Assembly (NCBI GenBank): GCA_963930775.1
Contig: OZ005707.1
Span: 6,324,001-6,388,000 of the forward strand
Reading direction: 5' to 3'
DNA: 64,000 nt
From: Cliona cf. orientalis
Lineage: Eukaryota > Porifera > Demospongiae > Clionaida > Clionaidae
In this document: in pieces, positions 10,501 through 20,271 of the stretch
How positions within the stretch are numbered: the stretch's first letter is position 1
Layout of the letters: every line of letters begins with the position of its first letter
Notes under the pieces: model-generated
What the model was told of the DNA's origin: nothing
The model's database searches: none
What the model saw: the letters and a program-made list of their open reading frames with translations, nothing else
Program-made: the position numbers and the translations under genes

Positions 10501-13500
10501 ACTTCGAGATATCGAGACTTAATGGATCGAATGTTTCGGAGATCAACTTTGCAGATGGAAGCGAATCGTGGAATGGAGGCGATATCACTTTCCGTTTGGG
10601 AGAAGATGGTCATTCTACTTTGACTATGGAAGGCGTGAATTCAGATGGCAATCCAACACATGCCAACGAGGTTATCAACACACCGGGAGTTGAAGATATC
10701 GTACTAGGTATTGGAGAGTCACACTCCGTCAGCTTTAAAACGGTAACAGTGAAATTTTTATTCTTCAAAGTTGACAGCAAGAGAGTAATATCTCGCGTTG
10801 ATGGTGAGAAGCAAACGCTGTATGGTACATACTATGGTAACTCCCAAAATAACAAATTCATTGCTGTTCAGGAACTTACGCCGCAGGCAGAAAAGAATCT
10901 AGGATACAATCTTCACGATTATCACTACACTCTTTACGGTGGGGGTGGAAATGACACCTTCTACCTCGGACCCCAGCCCACCTATGTCGAAGGAAACGAA
11001 GGCTCAGACGCCTACTTCATCAACTCAACATCCACGTTTACCGAAATCAACAGCCACGCTGGTGATGGACAGGGCGACACTATGATCATCAATCTCAACT
11101 ACGACCAGCTCACCGCCAAGAGGGAAGGACTCAACCTAAACCTAACATCATCAAACACACACAGGATAGTCATTCGCAACTGGTTCCATGATGTCACACA
11201 TCAGCGCATGGTATTCAAGACTGGAGATGGAGTTCTATTCAAAGTCTCGGCTACCATCACCGAAGCAGTAGATCTGATTGCCTACGCTCTAAGTGGCCAG
11301 GGCGCCACCAAATCAGGAGTGTATGACGCTCGTTTGCCACAATACTCGGAGGTAGCCACGATTGCTGGTTCTGAACACGATGATATTCTCTATGGCAACG
11401 ATCTTGATAACCAGCTCAATGGTGCTGGAGGCAACGACAGGCTCGTTGGAGGAGAAGGCCAAGATACATACAATGTAGATTTGGACAAAGGAGTCGACAC
11501 CATCGATAATTTCGCACTTGGAGGAGAAGTGGATACTCTAGTTATAGGCACAAGGCTCGATCAGTTGGCCTTTTCAAGCCACGAGGACAGTAATGATTTG
11601 TTCATATCACGTATAGAATCTACTGAGGATGAATCGAGTACACCCAGCACTGGTGCAACTATCTCCAACTGGTTTTTGAACAAAACCTATAGACATCTGA
11701 TTGTTGTTACTGAAGATAAGGCTGTGATCAAGGTCTCTTCTGTTAAGAACTCCACCGTCTCTTACCAGTCACTCATTGTCAACATGTCTCAAATTGAAGA
11801 GCAGCTAGCCGCACAGGGCATACCTTACTCGAGAAAGCTCGATCTAAACAGCGATCAAAAGTACTCTGCAGTCGTGACCGTATTTGGGACGCCATACAAT
11901 GACACCATTATCGGCAATGGCAAAGACAATTACATCACTGGAGGTCAGGGTTTGGACTACATCGAAGGGAGAGAAGGTGCGGATACTTATGTCGTCAAGG
12001 AGGGTGATGAAAGTACGACGATTCTAAACTGTGCCAAGGATACCAGTATGGACACGCTACTGCTCGCTGCTAAGTTTGACGACATAGAGCTACTGAACAT
12101 CTCAGATAGTGACTTATCGCTCATGGGAAATGATCTGGAAGTGATACTGAAGAACTGGTTTCACAGTAAAGAATGTCAACACTTATTGGTACGCTCAGCA
12201 GATGGAGTGACTTTCACACTGCCAAACGTAACGGCCATGGATTTGATGAAAACAGCAAAATCAGTCGATAACTCGAACCTGACCACTGATGTTCAGCTCA
12301 TCTTATCCGGGAAGTGGGCCACAGTGGAACATGTGACTGGGTCACAAGGAGATGACAGCATTCTTGGAAACTCCCTTGATAACTATATTGATCCTGGGCT
12401 AGGCAACTCATATCTACAAGGTGGCAATGGAAGTGATACATATGTCATTCGCTCAACCTATGGAGAAGACAACATCATCAATAACTACGCTGAAGACGAC
12501 TTAACAGACACTATTCTCTTTTTGGTGCCGTACTTAACCATTCAAATAGAGTTTATCGGCATGGACATTCGTCTCACATCACTCTCGGGCGATGGCCTAG
12601 TTGGTGTACGGATCATGGACTACAACTTTCATTTACAAGAGCATGCGCGCCACTTGGTAGTCACCACCAGCGATGGGATATCGTTTGTCCTTCCCGTAGC
12701 AAATGATACGACAACAAGCAGCAACTACAAACCAATTCCCATATCGATAAACATGGCTCAAACAACTACCGGACAGCACATGCACCTCACTGCGTACACA
12801 GATTTCACAGAGGTTCGTACGGTCTATGGATCTAGCAGATATCAGAATACCATCATTGGAAATGGACAGAACAACACGCTTGTGGGTGGAGTCAATGCAG
12901 ATTTGATACAGGGTCTAGACGGAGGCGATATTCTCAAAGGAGGAGACGGTAATGACGTAATTGAAGGAGGGTCCGGCGCAGATACTCTCGTGGGAGGTGA
13001 TGGTGACGATAATCTAGACGGAGGTGAGGATAATGATATAATCTCCCCAGGGTCAGGAACCAATCAAGTTGATGGTGGTTCAGGAACTGACACTGTGCTT
13101 TACAGTGGAGATGCCTCAAAAGAGGAAGGAATTAGTCTTGACTTAAGCACAAGGACTTGTATTCATGACGGAAATGCTCAAGACACCTTGAACAACATTG
13201 AGAATGCCTACGGGACTGAGTATGATGACGTACTTCAAGGAGATGACAAGGATAATGTACTAGTTGGCCAAGGAGGTAGTGACTATCTTGCTCCTGGATC
13301 TGGCTATGACATTCTTAATGGTGGCAATGGAAACGATACCTACGACCTGTCCACTGCCAATGGAACCGTCACTATTGAAAACTATGCTGATGATGGAACT
13401 TGGGATCTTGTGATCATGGGCTATGCCAATTTATCACACATCTGGTATGAAATCATGGGACATGATGTCATTATTCGAGCAATCAACATTCAGCATCCAG

Positions 13501-13793
13501 TTTTCTACGATGGAGACATGCCAGCTGTTGTCTTTAAGAGCTTTACGGTCAACTCAACATACCAACACATCACCCTAGAGATGGCTGACGGGAGTAGAGT
13601 CAACTTAGCTGATTTCATCACCGACAATCCTCAAACCACTCCCACGGCTGAGAGCCCCGCTAGTACTCCTGTTGGCTTGTACGTAGCATTGGGCCTGTTG
13701 CTCCTGACCTTGTGTGTGCTTCTAGCTCTCGTCGTTTTGGGAGTATACAAGCTTCGTTCGAAACGCACACTCAAGCGATACATATTGCTTTAA
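7599..13793 (+). CDS. Giant intronless membrane protein: C80-protease-like domain plus RTX calcium-binding repeats
   Basis: One 6195-base frame, 2064 residues, no introns. I start at the ATG at 7599 (MKFKTRHFLW), which gives a clean signal peptide of about 27 residues; the open frame extends upstream only to a TTG. Residues ~30-215 resemble the cysteine protease (peptidase C80) domain of large bacterial toxins: a QVVVILDD strand, GKHDTSS, VGSG (115-118), SRFSAEKLA, IIGYG (154-158) and VTVRASLALLDHSGRE. The usual catalytic His and Cys positions appear to be Ser117 and Tyr157, so it is probably inactive. A long middle region is unassigned; ~850-930 is hydrophobic and helical. Residues ~1110-1910 carry RTX/hemolysin-type GGxGxD repeats in several blocks, densest at ~1750-1840 (12850-13110), which bind Ca2+. 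A TM helix at ~2024-2049 and a short basic tail make it a predicted type I surface protein. Bacterial ancestry is inferred. Confidence 0.85.
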   Translation: MKFKTRHFLWLLPLQLLLVLFPTSVNSFTPKPLYKQQVVVILDDVPTIQKAGRFLYGKHDTSSHILMWNGTAEELEIAEWNTDSETYEGVQGSGQQLPIGPQKTFSWSDTLIQIVGSGDIDNKNSPEISRFSAEKLATVITGELTHGDVGRIDIIGYGTHEHTATSEPPTYLSQFMYTLKQLGRLNTAVTVRASLALLDHSGRELTGQLFLGMNTTDIEWNHMTQFDTWVGFFTGENYQLEQLAPSTILQSPFFGVLPGGIEVHVTDYQKKSDDENPTAYAMNDETAFEWVDSVAQTTYQAIPNGRAPSVSRRVQFLLDTQEIRDISVTEIGSVADLLKELRYYGDKGPADSNTENYYRFGDWIVIMNEADFYVTVSGIVVSSTDSSVKRAKLENLLSDWHAIPVLYPGMQPSTGANFLTDVTSWINGESGAIGLEMENAYNAQCGVAMFLSEAIRSFHTHITNMMSLDLANHGYLTKEYFFSSHPMARRRTWQIHYTNTGKQKTGLALLQDKLARSGLFPDEDVQTVFDEIIHRISRISKSWLSHIDSDEIKGSRDLPPATKRQEYSLKDGLGLLAVLESIGSVPPASNTFLREYELHESFNRLLSSNISEPETGAIGTQVIDFSHIDDVTLPLHASIALVNDHAYVSDLISRELHLKQLHTGKVYQVVPNTIEVDDESDIVKFFVKEVANVSSELEQIVTEIKKFRLQSKALIEKFLSLSNKTKKFIPWLKKGEGLINAVKGISSSIHQLESGNLVEELKGAYHLGQNIYKIGDITGINKAAGEYIGKALKKLTDEASKSVESFANGVVKKTEGTVSSLIGKFKELKAKFAPIISAVEGIYNIYEDFKQHTTLGYINAAFDIAETVLSFFGPEAAPFEAALSLIQMGVDYFYTDISRELHALPPHASVGRIVVAVLKGIFEGIVDIIKQFLHNIDIFAVIGDAHKLDKQYDNDRRFLQELSDYRNYFEISRLNGSNVSEINFADGSESWNGGDITFRLGEDGHSTLTMEGVNSDGNPTHANEVINTPGVEDIVLGIGESHSVSFKTVTVKFLFFKVDSKRVISRVDGEKQTLYGTYYGNSQNNKFIAVQELTPQAEKNLGYNLHDYHYTLYGGGGNDTFYLGPQPTYVEGNEGSDAYFINSTSTFTEINSHAGDGQGDTMIINLNYDQLTAKREGLNLNLTSSNTHRIVIRNWFHDVTHQRMVFKTGDGVLFKVSATITEAVDLIAYALSGQGATKSGVYDARLPQYSEVATIAGSEHDDILYGNDLDNQLNGAGGNDRLVGGEGQDTYNVDLDKGVDTIDNFALGGEVDTLVIGTRLDQLAFSSHEDSNDLFISRIESTEDESSTPSTGATISNWFLNKTYRHLIVVTEDKAVIKVSSVKNSTVSYQSLIVNMSQIEEQLAAQGIPYSRKLDLNSDQKYSAVVTVFGTPYNDTIIGNGKDNYITGGQGLDYIEGREGADTYVVKEGDESTTILNCAKDTSMDTLLLAAKFDDIELLNISDSDLSLMGNDLEVILKNWFHSKECQHLLVRSADGVTFTLPNVTAMDLMKTAKSVDNSNLTTDVQLILSGKWATVEHVTGSQGDDSILGNSLDNYIDPGLGNSYLQGGNGSDTYVIRSTYGEDNIINNYAEDDLTDTILFLVPYLTIQIEFIGMDIRLTSLSGDGLVGVRIMDYNFHLQEHARHLVVTTSDGISFVLPVANDTTTSSNYKPIPISINMAQTTTGQHMHLTAYTDFTEVRTVYGSSRYQNTIIGNGQNNTLVGGVNADLIQGLDGGDILKGGDGNDVIEGGSGADTLVGGDGDDNLDGGEDNDIISPGSGTNQVDGGSGTDTVLYSGDASKEEGISLDLSTRTCIHDGNAQDTLNNIENAYGTEYDDVLQGDDKDNVLVGQGGSDYLAPGSGYDILNGGNGNDTYDLSTANGTVTIENYADDGTWDLVIMGYANLSHIWYEIMGHDVIIRAINIQHPVFYDGDMPAVVFKSFTVNSTYQHITLEMADGSRVNLADFITDNPQTTPTAESPASTPVGLYVALGLLLLTLCVLLALVVLGVYKLRSKRTLKRYILL
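12850..13110 (+). repeat. Dense RTX nonapeptide-encoding tandem block
   Basis: Inside the large gene, consecutive ~27-base units encode GGxGxD-type nonapeptides (for example GGDGNDVIEGGSGADTLVGG). Further isolated repeat blocks lie near 10935, 11380, 11890, 12350 and 13240-13340. Such repeats fold as a Ca2+-loaded parallel beta-roll. Confidence 0.85.
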
Positions 13794-14310
13794 CTGATAT
13801 ATTTGAACTTGTATGAACACAATACTTTTTTTCATAGTTTTTTGACTGCTCTTCTAAGTTAACAAATTGTTTATTGTACATTATTATTAAATTTTGTCTG
13901 TAATAAGAGTGTGGTGATATAGTAATGATCATGTGTCCAAATACAATATGCAAGATCAGTGACCTAATAAGGAAATTTTTATTTATAGAAGGTTGAAATA
14001 TTGGGACAGATGATCTACTGACAGTAATATCCTGTTAGTATGATATAGGTATTAACTTTTCTTAGAAAGTTCTCCACTAATAATATCACTGAACCTGAAT
14101 ATAATGCAGAATATGAACATGTCATGATTACATCATCATGACATCATACATCCTGTCCAAAATTCACCACCTACTGGGCAACTATAAATTGCATCCAACT
14201 GTACATGTGCACATGCAACAGTTACTGCATTTTAACAAAGTCTCAGATCAAACTAGTAGCAAAAAAATATTATCCAAGTATAATAAGTTTGACTTCTCGA
14301 CTGACTCGTG
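13794..14310. other. Intergenic, 3' flank of RTX-type gene and promoter of CUB gene B
   Basis: AT-rich, no coding seen. A TATAAAT word at 14183-14189 lies 128 bases before the ATG of the next gene. A short inverted repeat around 14122-14142 ('catgattacatcatcatg') is the only other structure noticed. Confidence 0.4.
14183..14189 (+). promoter_or_regulatory. TATA-like box of CUB gene B
   Basis: TATAAAT in a position comparable to the other family members, 128 bases before the ATG. Confidence 0.4.
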
Positions 14311-16482
14311 ATGAAGTTCTACGTAGCTTTATTTCTCTTCCTTATAGCCGCTGCTCCTTCAATGTCTCAAAGGTAAGTTGTATTAATTTTTGATACTATT
14401 CATTAATAATATTATTGTTTTTTCTGCTACTGCTCCATGCAGGTTTAATCCGTGTTTGTACAATAGAGAAGACGTTTTGCCTTGTACAGATTATGCTAGA
14501 AGGGGTGTTGCTTCACCAAGAGCCAAGTAAGACTAGTAGCTAATCACATGTCTAATTATGAGCAGAGCAGCATACATTGCTATCCAATTAATGTTACAGA
14601 AACATGCATGCATTGAGCATTGGATCATAAATATTATCAGCACTATTCTGTATTCATAATAATTTTTGTACAGCCAATACACAGTTCATGCCACTCGGTT
14701 TCGAAGGAACGCCCTTGGATATCCAGTGTGTGTTCTGAGAAAAGATGGTGAACTTGTAGCAGACATTGAAGATCTGGGCACGCCCGATGTTAAGTTCCTA
14801 TTCTCACCTGGAGCCGAGCGCAGCCCAAACATTAAGTGAGCTCACTAGTGATGTTGTAATATCTACATCCTGCCAAAAATGGTGACCTCTAGGGATCCAT
14901 GAAGAATAATGGCTCCATGGCCATCTCTAAACCATTGATCCTTTAAGGAGAATTACTTCCACTAATCTCTTATGCTTTTTTTTATAGCTATGCTAACCAG
15001 ATGGTGGTGGAGTATAACGTGCAGTGCCAAGCTGGAAAACTGGCGTTCATACAATTTGATAGCCTCGATCTTGAACCAAAGAACTGTTTTGACGGCACAA
15101 CCATGAGGTGAATGGAATTAAGATTACTACTGATCCATATAACATTCACTGTTTGCATGCTTAATTGCTACATAATTATGATGTATGCAGGTGTCAAGAT
15201 TATGTAGAGATTGATGCTGGTGCAGGGGGACGTAGTGAATTTTGTGGAAGTAGCTATCCCAAGGACCCCCTACTTGTTGGAACAGGTACGTATGCAAGTA
15301 TTTGAGTTAAGCTGCCTGCGTAGCTACTAGCATTATCTATGTGGTCATGCTATGATCATGCAGGGAAATTTACCTTGAAAATGAGGACCAGTTTCTTCAA
15401 CAGCTATTCTGGTTTTTGGATATCTGTGATATGCTTCAAACAAGAAGGTACTTAATAATAAATATTATCCTTAAAATTAATGCTCTCATTAACATGTATA
15501 GAACAAACGAGCCGGCCTAACTGTATTGATTCATCCGATGTAAGTATATTGGCTATAATTATTAGTGCATGATTTAAGTTTATACTAATCTTACCTTGAT
15601 CCAGAAAATCAAAGCTGCTGAGCTGGTCGATTTATCTGCATCCACAGGACAAAAACATTCAGTAAGCCAATTTAGGCTCGTTGGTTCATCAGAGAGATAC
15701 ATGCATGCACACAGTCTTGCTTTGATACTCCCCTCATCCAATTTATTGTACATACAGTCCATCACTCTGACCAGTACGGAGAAGAAAACACTGGAAAACT
15801 TAGCAGATTCACTGTACACAACTGCACTCCGCCAAGCTAGAAACAAGATTGCTTCATGGCCTCCTTCTTCCTACTCTCAGAACGGTATGCAGCTCAATAG
15901 CTACTCCCAGCACGCATAATTTCATGCTAACGACTATGTGAATGAGTGCTCCCATCTAGTTTTATCATATTACTTCCCAATTGCAGAAATAGGTGATATC
16001 TTAGATATCTCAGAATTGGGTGAGCCCAATCTTCCACCGATCAACATCCCAATATTGCCTCCTGGGGATAAGATAAAGTATCCGCCTCAGCCAATTATAG
16101 GACTGCCGGTCGAGAGAGAACTTGCGTATCGTAGAAGAAGATCACCTTTTGAAGGTATTCATGTAATATTTATTGGTACTAATGCTCATCGATCTGTCGT
16201 AACATATTAGTAGGTCAGGATCGTCTGAATAGCAAAGCTATAATGGAGGCAGTTAGGAATGAGAATTCCTGCAATTCTATCGTCCATTCAGCCACAAAGA
16301 GCTACCTGAGGGTCGCTCAAAGGTTTGTGCTAAGTTTGCTCAGAGTAACTACTATTATTTTACTATGATTCAATTTATCACACACATGCAGGCTTGAGCC
16401 CCATCAGCTAGAAAAAGCTCAACAGGAGTATCAGCTGGAAACCTCTCAGCATCTGAACAATAATCTTTTAGCAGCTCACTGA
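14311..16482 (+). CDS. Secreted CUB-domain protein with furin-type site, paralogue B
   Basis: Signal peptide exon 14311-14372 (MKFYVALFLFLIAAAPSMSQ). Exon 2 from 14443 encodes FNPCLYNREDVLPC. Then QYTVHATRFRRN, VCVLRKDGEL, FLFSPGAE, and the CUB core NQMVVEYNVQC, CQDYVEIDAGAGG, EFCG and SGFWISVIC. The linker is longer than in paralogue A and Pro/Ile-rich (PPINIPILPPGDKIKYPP) and ends in YRRRRSPFE, a predicted convertase site. The C-terminal module has TLTSTEKKTLENLADSLY, SWPPSSYSQN, MEAVRNENSCNSIVHSATKS and LEPHQLEKAQQEY, and ends with the TGA at 16480-16482. Same exon order and phases as its neighbours. Predicted secreted; function unknown. Confidence 0.78.
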
Positions 16483-16692
16483 ATTAATTCAAATAGCACC
16501 ATGCATACATGCCATGGGTATAATAGCAAGCTAGTTAGCTAGTCCATTTCAGTGATATAGTAATATTATAATATTATTATTTATGAAATTTGGTGTATGA
16601 ACAAATAGAGTACCTCCTTGTGACCAAGTAAATCACACCCCCTCCTGCAAGCTGCATCACTGCTTCCTGTTCTAAAAATAGATTACAACTGA

Positions 16693-16700
16693 TATAAATA
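16693..16700 (+). promoter_or_regulatory. TATA-like box of CUB gene C
   Basis: TATAAATA 49 bases before the ATG at 16742. This close spacing implies a very short 5' UTR. Confidence 0.5.
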
Positions 16701-16741
16701 GACAACAAGCACTGGAGGTATTTCAATCAGTGTTCAGCAAT

Positions 16742-19700
16742 ATGCAACACGAGATGACGTCCCACGTGTTGAATCTTCTGTTTCTGTTCCTTACAATAGC
16801 ACCATCAATATCTCAAAGGTGTGTTTGCATGTACAGGGATGGCTACATAATTCATTTTTGTGTTTTTCAATGAATATCAACCTCTTGCAGCTTCAACCCT
16901 TGCCTCTACAACAGAGAAGATGTTCTCCCTTGTTTGGATCATTTCAATACTGGTGTAGTCTCACCAGGAATCAAGTAAGTTTCCAATAGATAAGTCCCTC
17001 AAAAATAATGATCATAAAAATTAATCGTGCAAATTTATATGATGATGGTTGCATCATGTCATATAACGTGGTATTTGTTCTTTTGCAGCCAGTATACAGT
17101 CCATGCTACACGACTCCAAGGAGATCCACGGACAGGACTACCTATCTGTGTCAAGAGAAAGGATGGAGAGCTCCTTCAAGATGTTGAAGATCTAGGCAGA
17201 CCTCAGGTCAAGTTCCTTTTCTCACCAGGAGCCGAGCAGAGTCCTGCGCAAAAGTCAGTGAAATTAAAATTTAATAGTAGATATAATATTTGGCAGCTCA
17301 TGCTTTAAGTTTAAGCTACCTACTAACGCCAGGCTATTGACAAAGTAATCGTTTCTATGCAGCTATGCCAATCAGATACTAGTCGAATACAACATCGCTT
17401 GTGAAACTGGGCAGCCTGCTTTCATACAGTTTGAAACTCTCAATCTGGAGCCAAAAAACTGCGACCTCAAGTGAGAACTCAGTTCAGACGTTGACCTATT
17501 ATGCATGTAAGGATATCTTATGACGTGATTGGGTTTTTTTAGGTGCAGAGACTACATTGAAATCGACACCCTCACGGGAGGGATCCAGGAGTACTGTGGA
17601 AACAGTGTACCCGCTGATCCCTTCATCGTTGGAACAGGTGTGATCAATAAGCTAGATTTTTATTACTCAAACTTACGTGAGCTATGGTTACTATTGTATA
17701 TAGGGAAATTTACACTCAAGCTGAGGACTAGTTTCTTCTCCACCTTTCCTGGTTTTCGTGCATTTGTTACTTGTGTCAGTGCCAAAGAAATAAGTAAGAG
17801 AGAAAACTCATGAATTTTCCGATACACAAGAAGTTAATAACACCATAATAAATTTTCTATAGATCCTACTACTTGCACTGATTATGGAGGATCATTTCAA
17901 GTAAGTCATAGTATCTGATCAAATTAATAAAATTAATAATATTATGTTTATCTCCTTCATATTACTTTTTAGAAACGAGCTGCTGCCACTGAGCTCCTTG
18001 ATCTAGCTACCCTGCAGCCAGTGGAGGTCAATCTTGGAGCAGAATTAAACCTCGCCAAAAAACCCCAAGTAAGTGATGTGTGCAATGTGGAGACATAACA
18101 ACTCTATTCCATAATAAAGGAAGAATAGCTTATCGACAAGTTTGCCTGAATACTGCATGAAGATTTTTATTGACCATAATCACGTCAAAACGATTACCCT
18201 CAATTACATCATAGGGGTGGTATAATTATATTTAAGCTGTTTACAAATTGGAATTTTGTCTAAGTCAAGTCGGATAGTCCCATTGCCCAATTTGCACATT
18301 CCTCTCAGTCAACACCCCTTCTTGATCATGCAAAAGGTAATAAAAGGAATTATTGATCTGGGTGCTTTTTTCTGTGGTCCTAGCCATCTCCAAAAACAGC
18401 ATTTCAGTGGTCAACCATTCCAGCTTGGACGTGTGACCACAGATGTTGCTACACCCGTCCACTCCCACACAACCTCATATTTACAACTTTTTACCACATA
18501 CATCATGCATTATGCCACGTCACACACACACACACACACACCACATGCAGCCTTTGCCGCTGACTCTGACAAGTACGGAGAAGAAGACCCTCAACACTAT
18601 GATAGAGTCCCTCTTTAACGTAGCACTCAGCCAAGCTCGCCGAAAGATCCCCTCATGGCCACCCCTTTCTTACTCTCAGAATGGTGAGCATGCATTCTTA
18701 GCCTTGTCCCCCTCCCTCCCTCCCTACCCCCATTGCACACATACCCCCATGCACCCACATGATACCTCTTAATTTTGGCAGATTTTTTAGTGTTGCACAC
18801 TGGACATGGTGCTAATACCTTAGTAAAAGCAGCCATACTGAGAAACTTCACAATGTCATGTGGTTTATACTTTGGCACTGCTAATCTGTAACCCCTTGGC
18901 CTGCCTTGTATAATAATAAGATGAGCATGTAGCAATGTTATGTCCTGAGATTTGGTAATTAATGTCAGAGGGGAGTCATTTCGTGCCAATTAAATCACCA
19001 TTAATAATAACTGCATCCTTTGCACCTCACCTAGACCTGCAGGCACTGTATACCTATCCTGATTTCACTTGATTTTTTTGCTCAAAATCATACTAAGTCT
19101 TGCATTTTTTTCATAGAACCCAATGACATTCGCAGTCTTTCTCAACTGAGCTCGCTTACTCCCACACTCCGCCCACCTACACGTCCTCCTCCTCCTATCT
19201 CTCCGCTGCCTATCTCTCTTCCCCCTCCCATCTCGCTGCCACCACCACCAATTGATCCACCGGAGTTTGTACTCCTTCCAGTGCAACCCAGCCTTCAAGC
19301 TCGGCGTAAACGATTATCTATAACAGGTATGGACTTAAAGTTAAAAGTTAAACTCATTTTCAAAGCAGGAGCAGGAGTGGCCAAGATCAATTGCATACAT
19401 ATCCAACCACATTAGCCCTGAAAAATAAAATTTAATCAGAACTCCATAACCACACATATTTACAATTTCCTGGGACACCATTAATCATACTTCCTCTTCA
19501 GCCCACACATTGTCAATCAATAGTACCCTATGCAATACCAGAACCATTTAATGAAAAAATCCTCCCCCACTCACTCCCTCTCACCCACACAGGAAGCTTG
19601 AGCACAGTGCGTCTGAACAGTGAGGCTACGCTGGAAGCAGTCCGTAATGAGAATTCCTGCAATCCCATCCTCCGTTCGGTCACAAGCAGTTACCTCACAA

Positions 19701-19988
19701 TTGCTCAAAGGTCAGTTCACAAAGACCACTGATTCTGTAGCTAACCATCACAATCATGAGGGAAAAGTGAATCATTACAAATTGCTATAGCTAAGCCGCA
19801 TATAATAATTATAATCGTCATTCATTTTGACCTTTATGCTTTTTATATTCAGGTTGGAACCAGTACAGCTGCTATCAGCTCGAGAAGAATTCAAACAAGA
19901 ACTTGCCCTTCGACCTCCAGACAGCCTTGACTTGTCACAGGAGAAACTTGTTCAGCAACCTAATCAACCTCAGCTTCAGTTTCAATAG
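16742..19988 (+). CDS. Secreted CUB-domain protein with furin-type site, paralogue C
   Basis: Signal exon begins MQHEMTSHVLNLLFLFLTIA. Then FNPCLYNREDVLPC, QYTVHATRLQGD, CVKRKDGELLQDVEDLG and FLFSPGAEQS, and the CUB core NQILVEYNIAC, CRDYIEIDTLTGG, EYCG and PGFRAFVTC. The linker exon (about 19117-19326) is strongly proline-rich (PPTRPPPPISPLPISLPPP) and ends QARRKRLSITG, a predicted convertase site. The C-terminal module has TLTSTEKKTLNTMIESLF, SWPPLSYSQN, LEAVRNENSCNPILRSV and LEPVQLLSAREEF. A Gln-rich tail ends at the TAG at 19986-19988. Longest family member because of large introns; a (CA)n run lies just before the TLTSTEKKT exon at 18521. A poly(A) signal AATAAA follows at 20064. Confidence 0.78.
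18521..18540 (+). repeat. (CA)n microsatellite
   Basis: Ten CA units in an intron, about 10 bases before a splice acceptor (ccacatgcag). The run could act as part of the acceptor's pyrimidine tract and vary in length between individuals. Confidence 0.9.
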
Positions 19989-20063
19989 AACCGCTAGCTA
20001 CTTTCACCCTACTACTCTAGCTACTTTAATTAATATTGCCAATTCTTGTGATATAATAGTGTA

Positions 20064-20069
20064 AATAAA
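20064..20069 (+). terminator. Poly(A) signal AATAAA of CUB gene C
   Basis: AATAAA 76 bases after the stop codon. The sequence after it (about 20094-20135) recurs in weaker form after gene D (about 23240-23275), showing that 3' flanks were duplicated with the genes. Confidence 0.55.
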
Positions 20070-20165
20070 AGTTACTAATGAACTGACGGTATTTATTGAC
20101 CTGTGCTCTTGTTTTGTGAAGCTGCATGGACGGGTTGCACCATGGCTTCCAATGACTGTAGCAGA

Positions 20166-20172
20166 TATAAAT
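20166..20172 (+). promoter_or_regulatory. TATA-like box of CUB gene D
   Basis: TATAAAT 106 bases before the ATG at 20272. Confidence 0.4.
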
Positions 20173-20271
20173 GGACGATGAGTCTGCATGAAACATTACC
20201 TCATGTACTTGAGCTATTAATATTCATCAAAATTTAGTAAAGCAGCAATCAGCTACCCAAAGTCAATTGGG

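Noticed and set aside
12842..13119. Antisense frames rich in Pro/Ser/Leu opposite the RTX repeats
   Set aside because: Mirror of the repetitive GGxGxD codons; no start context or homology.
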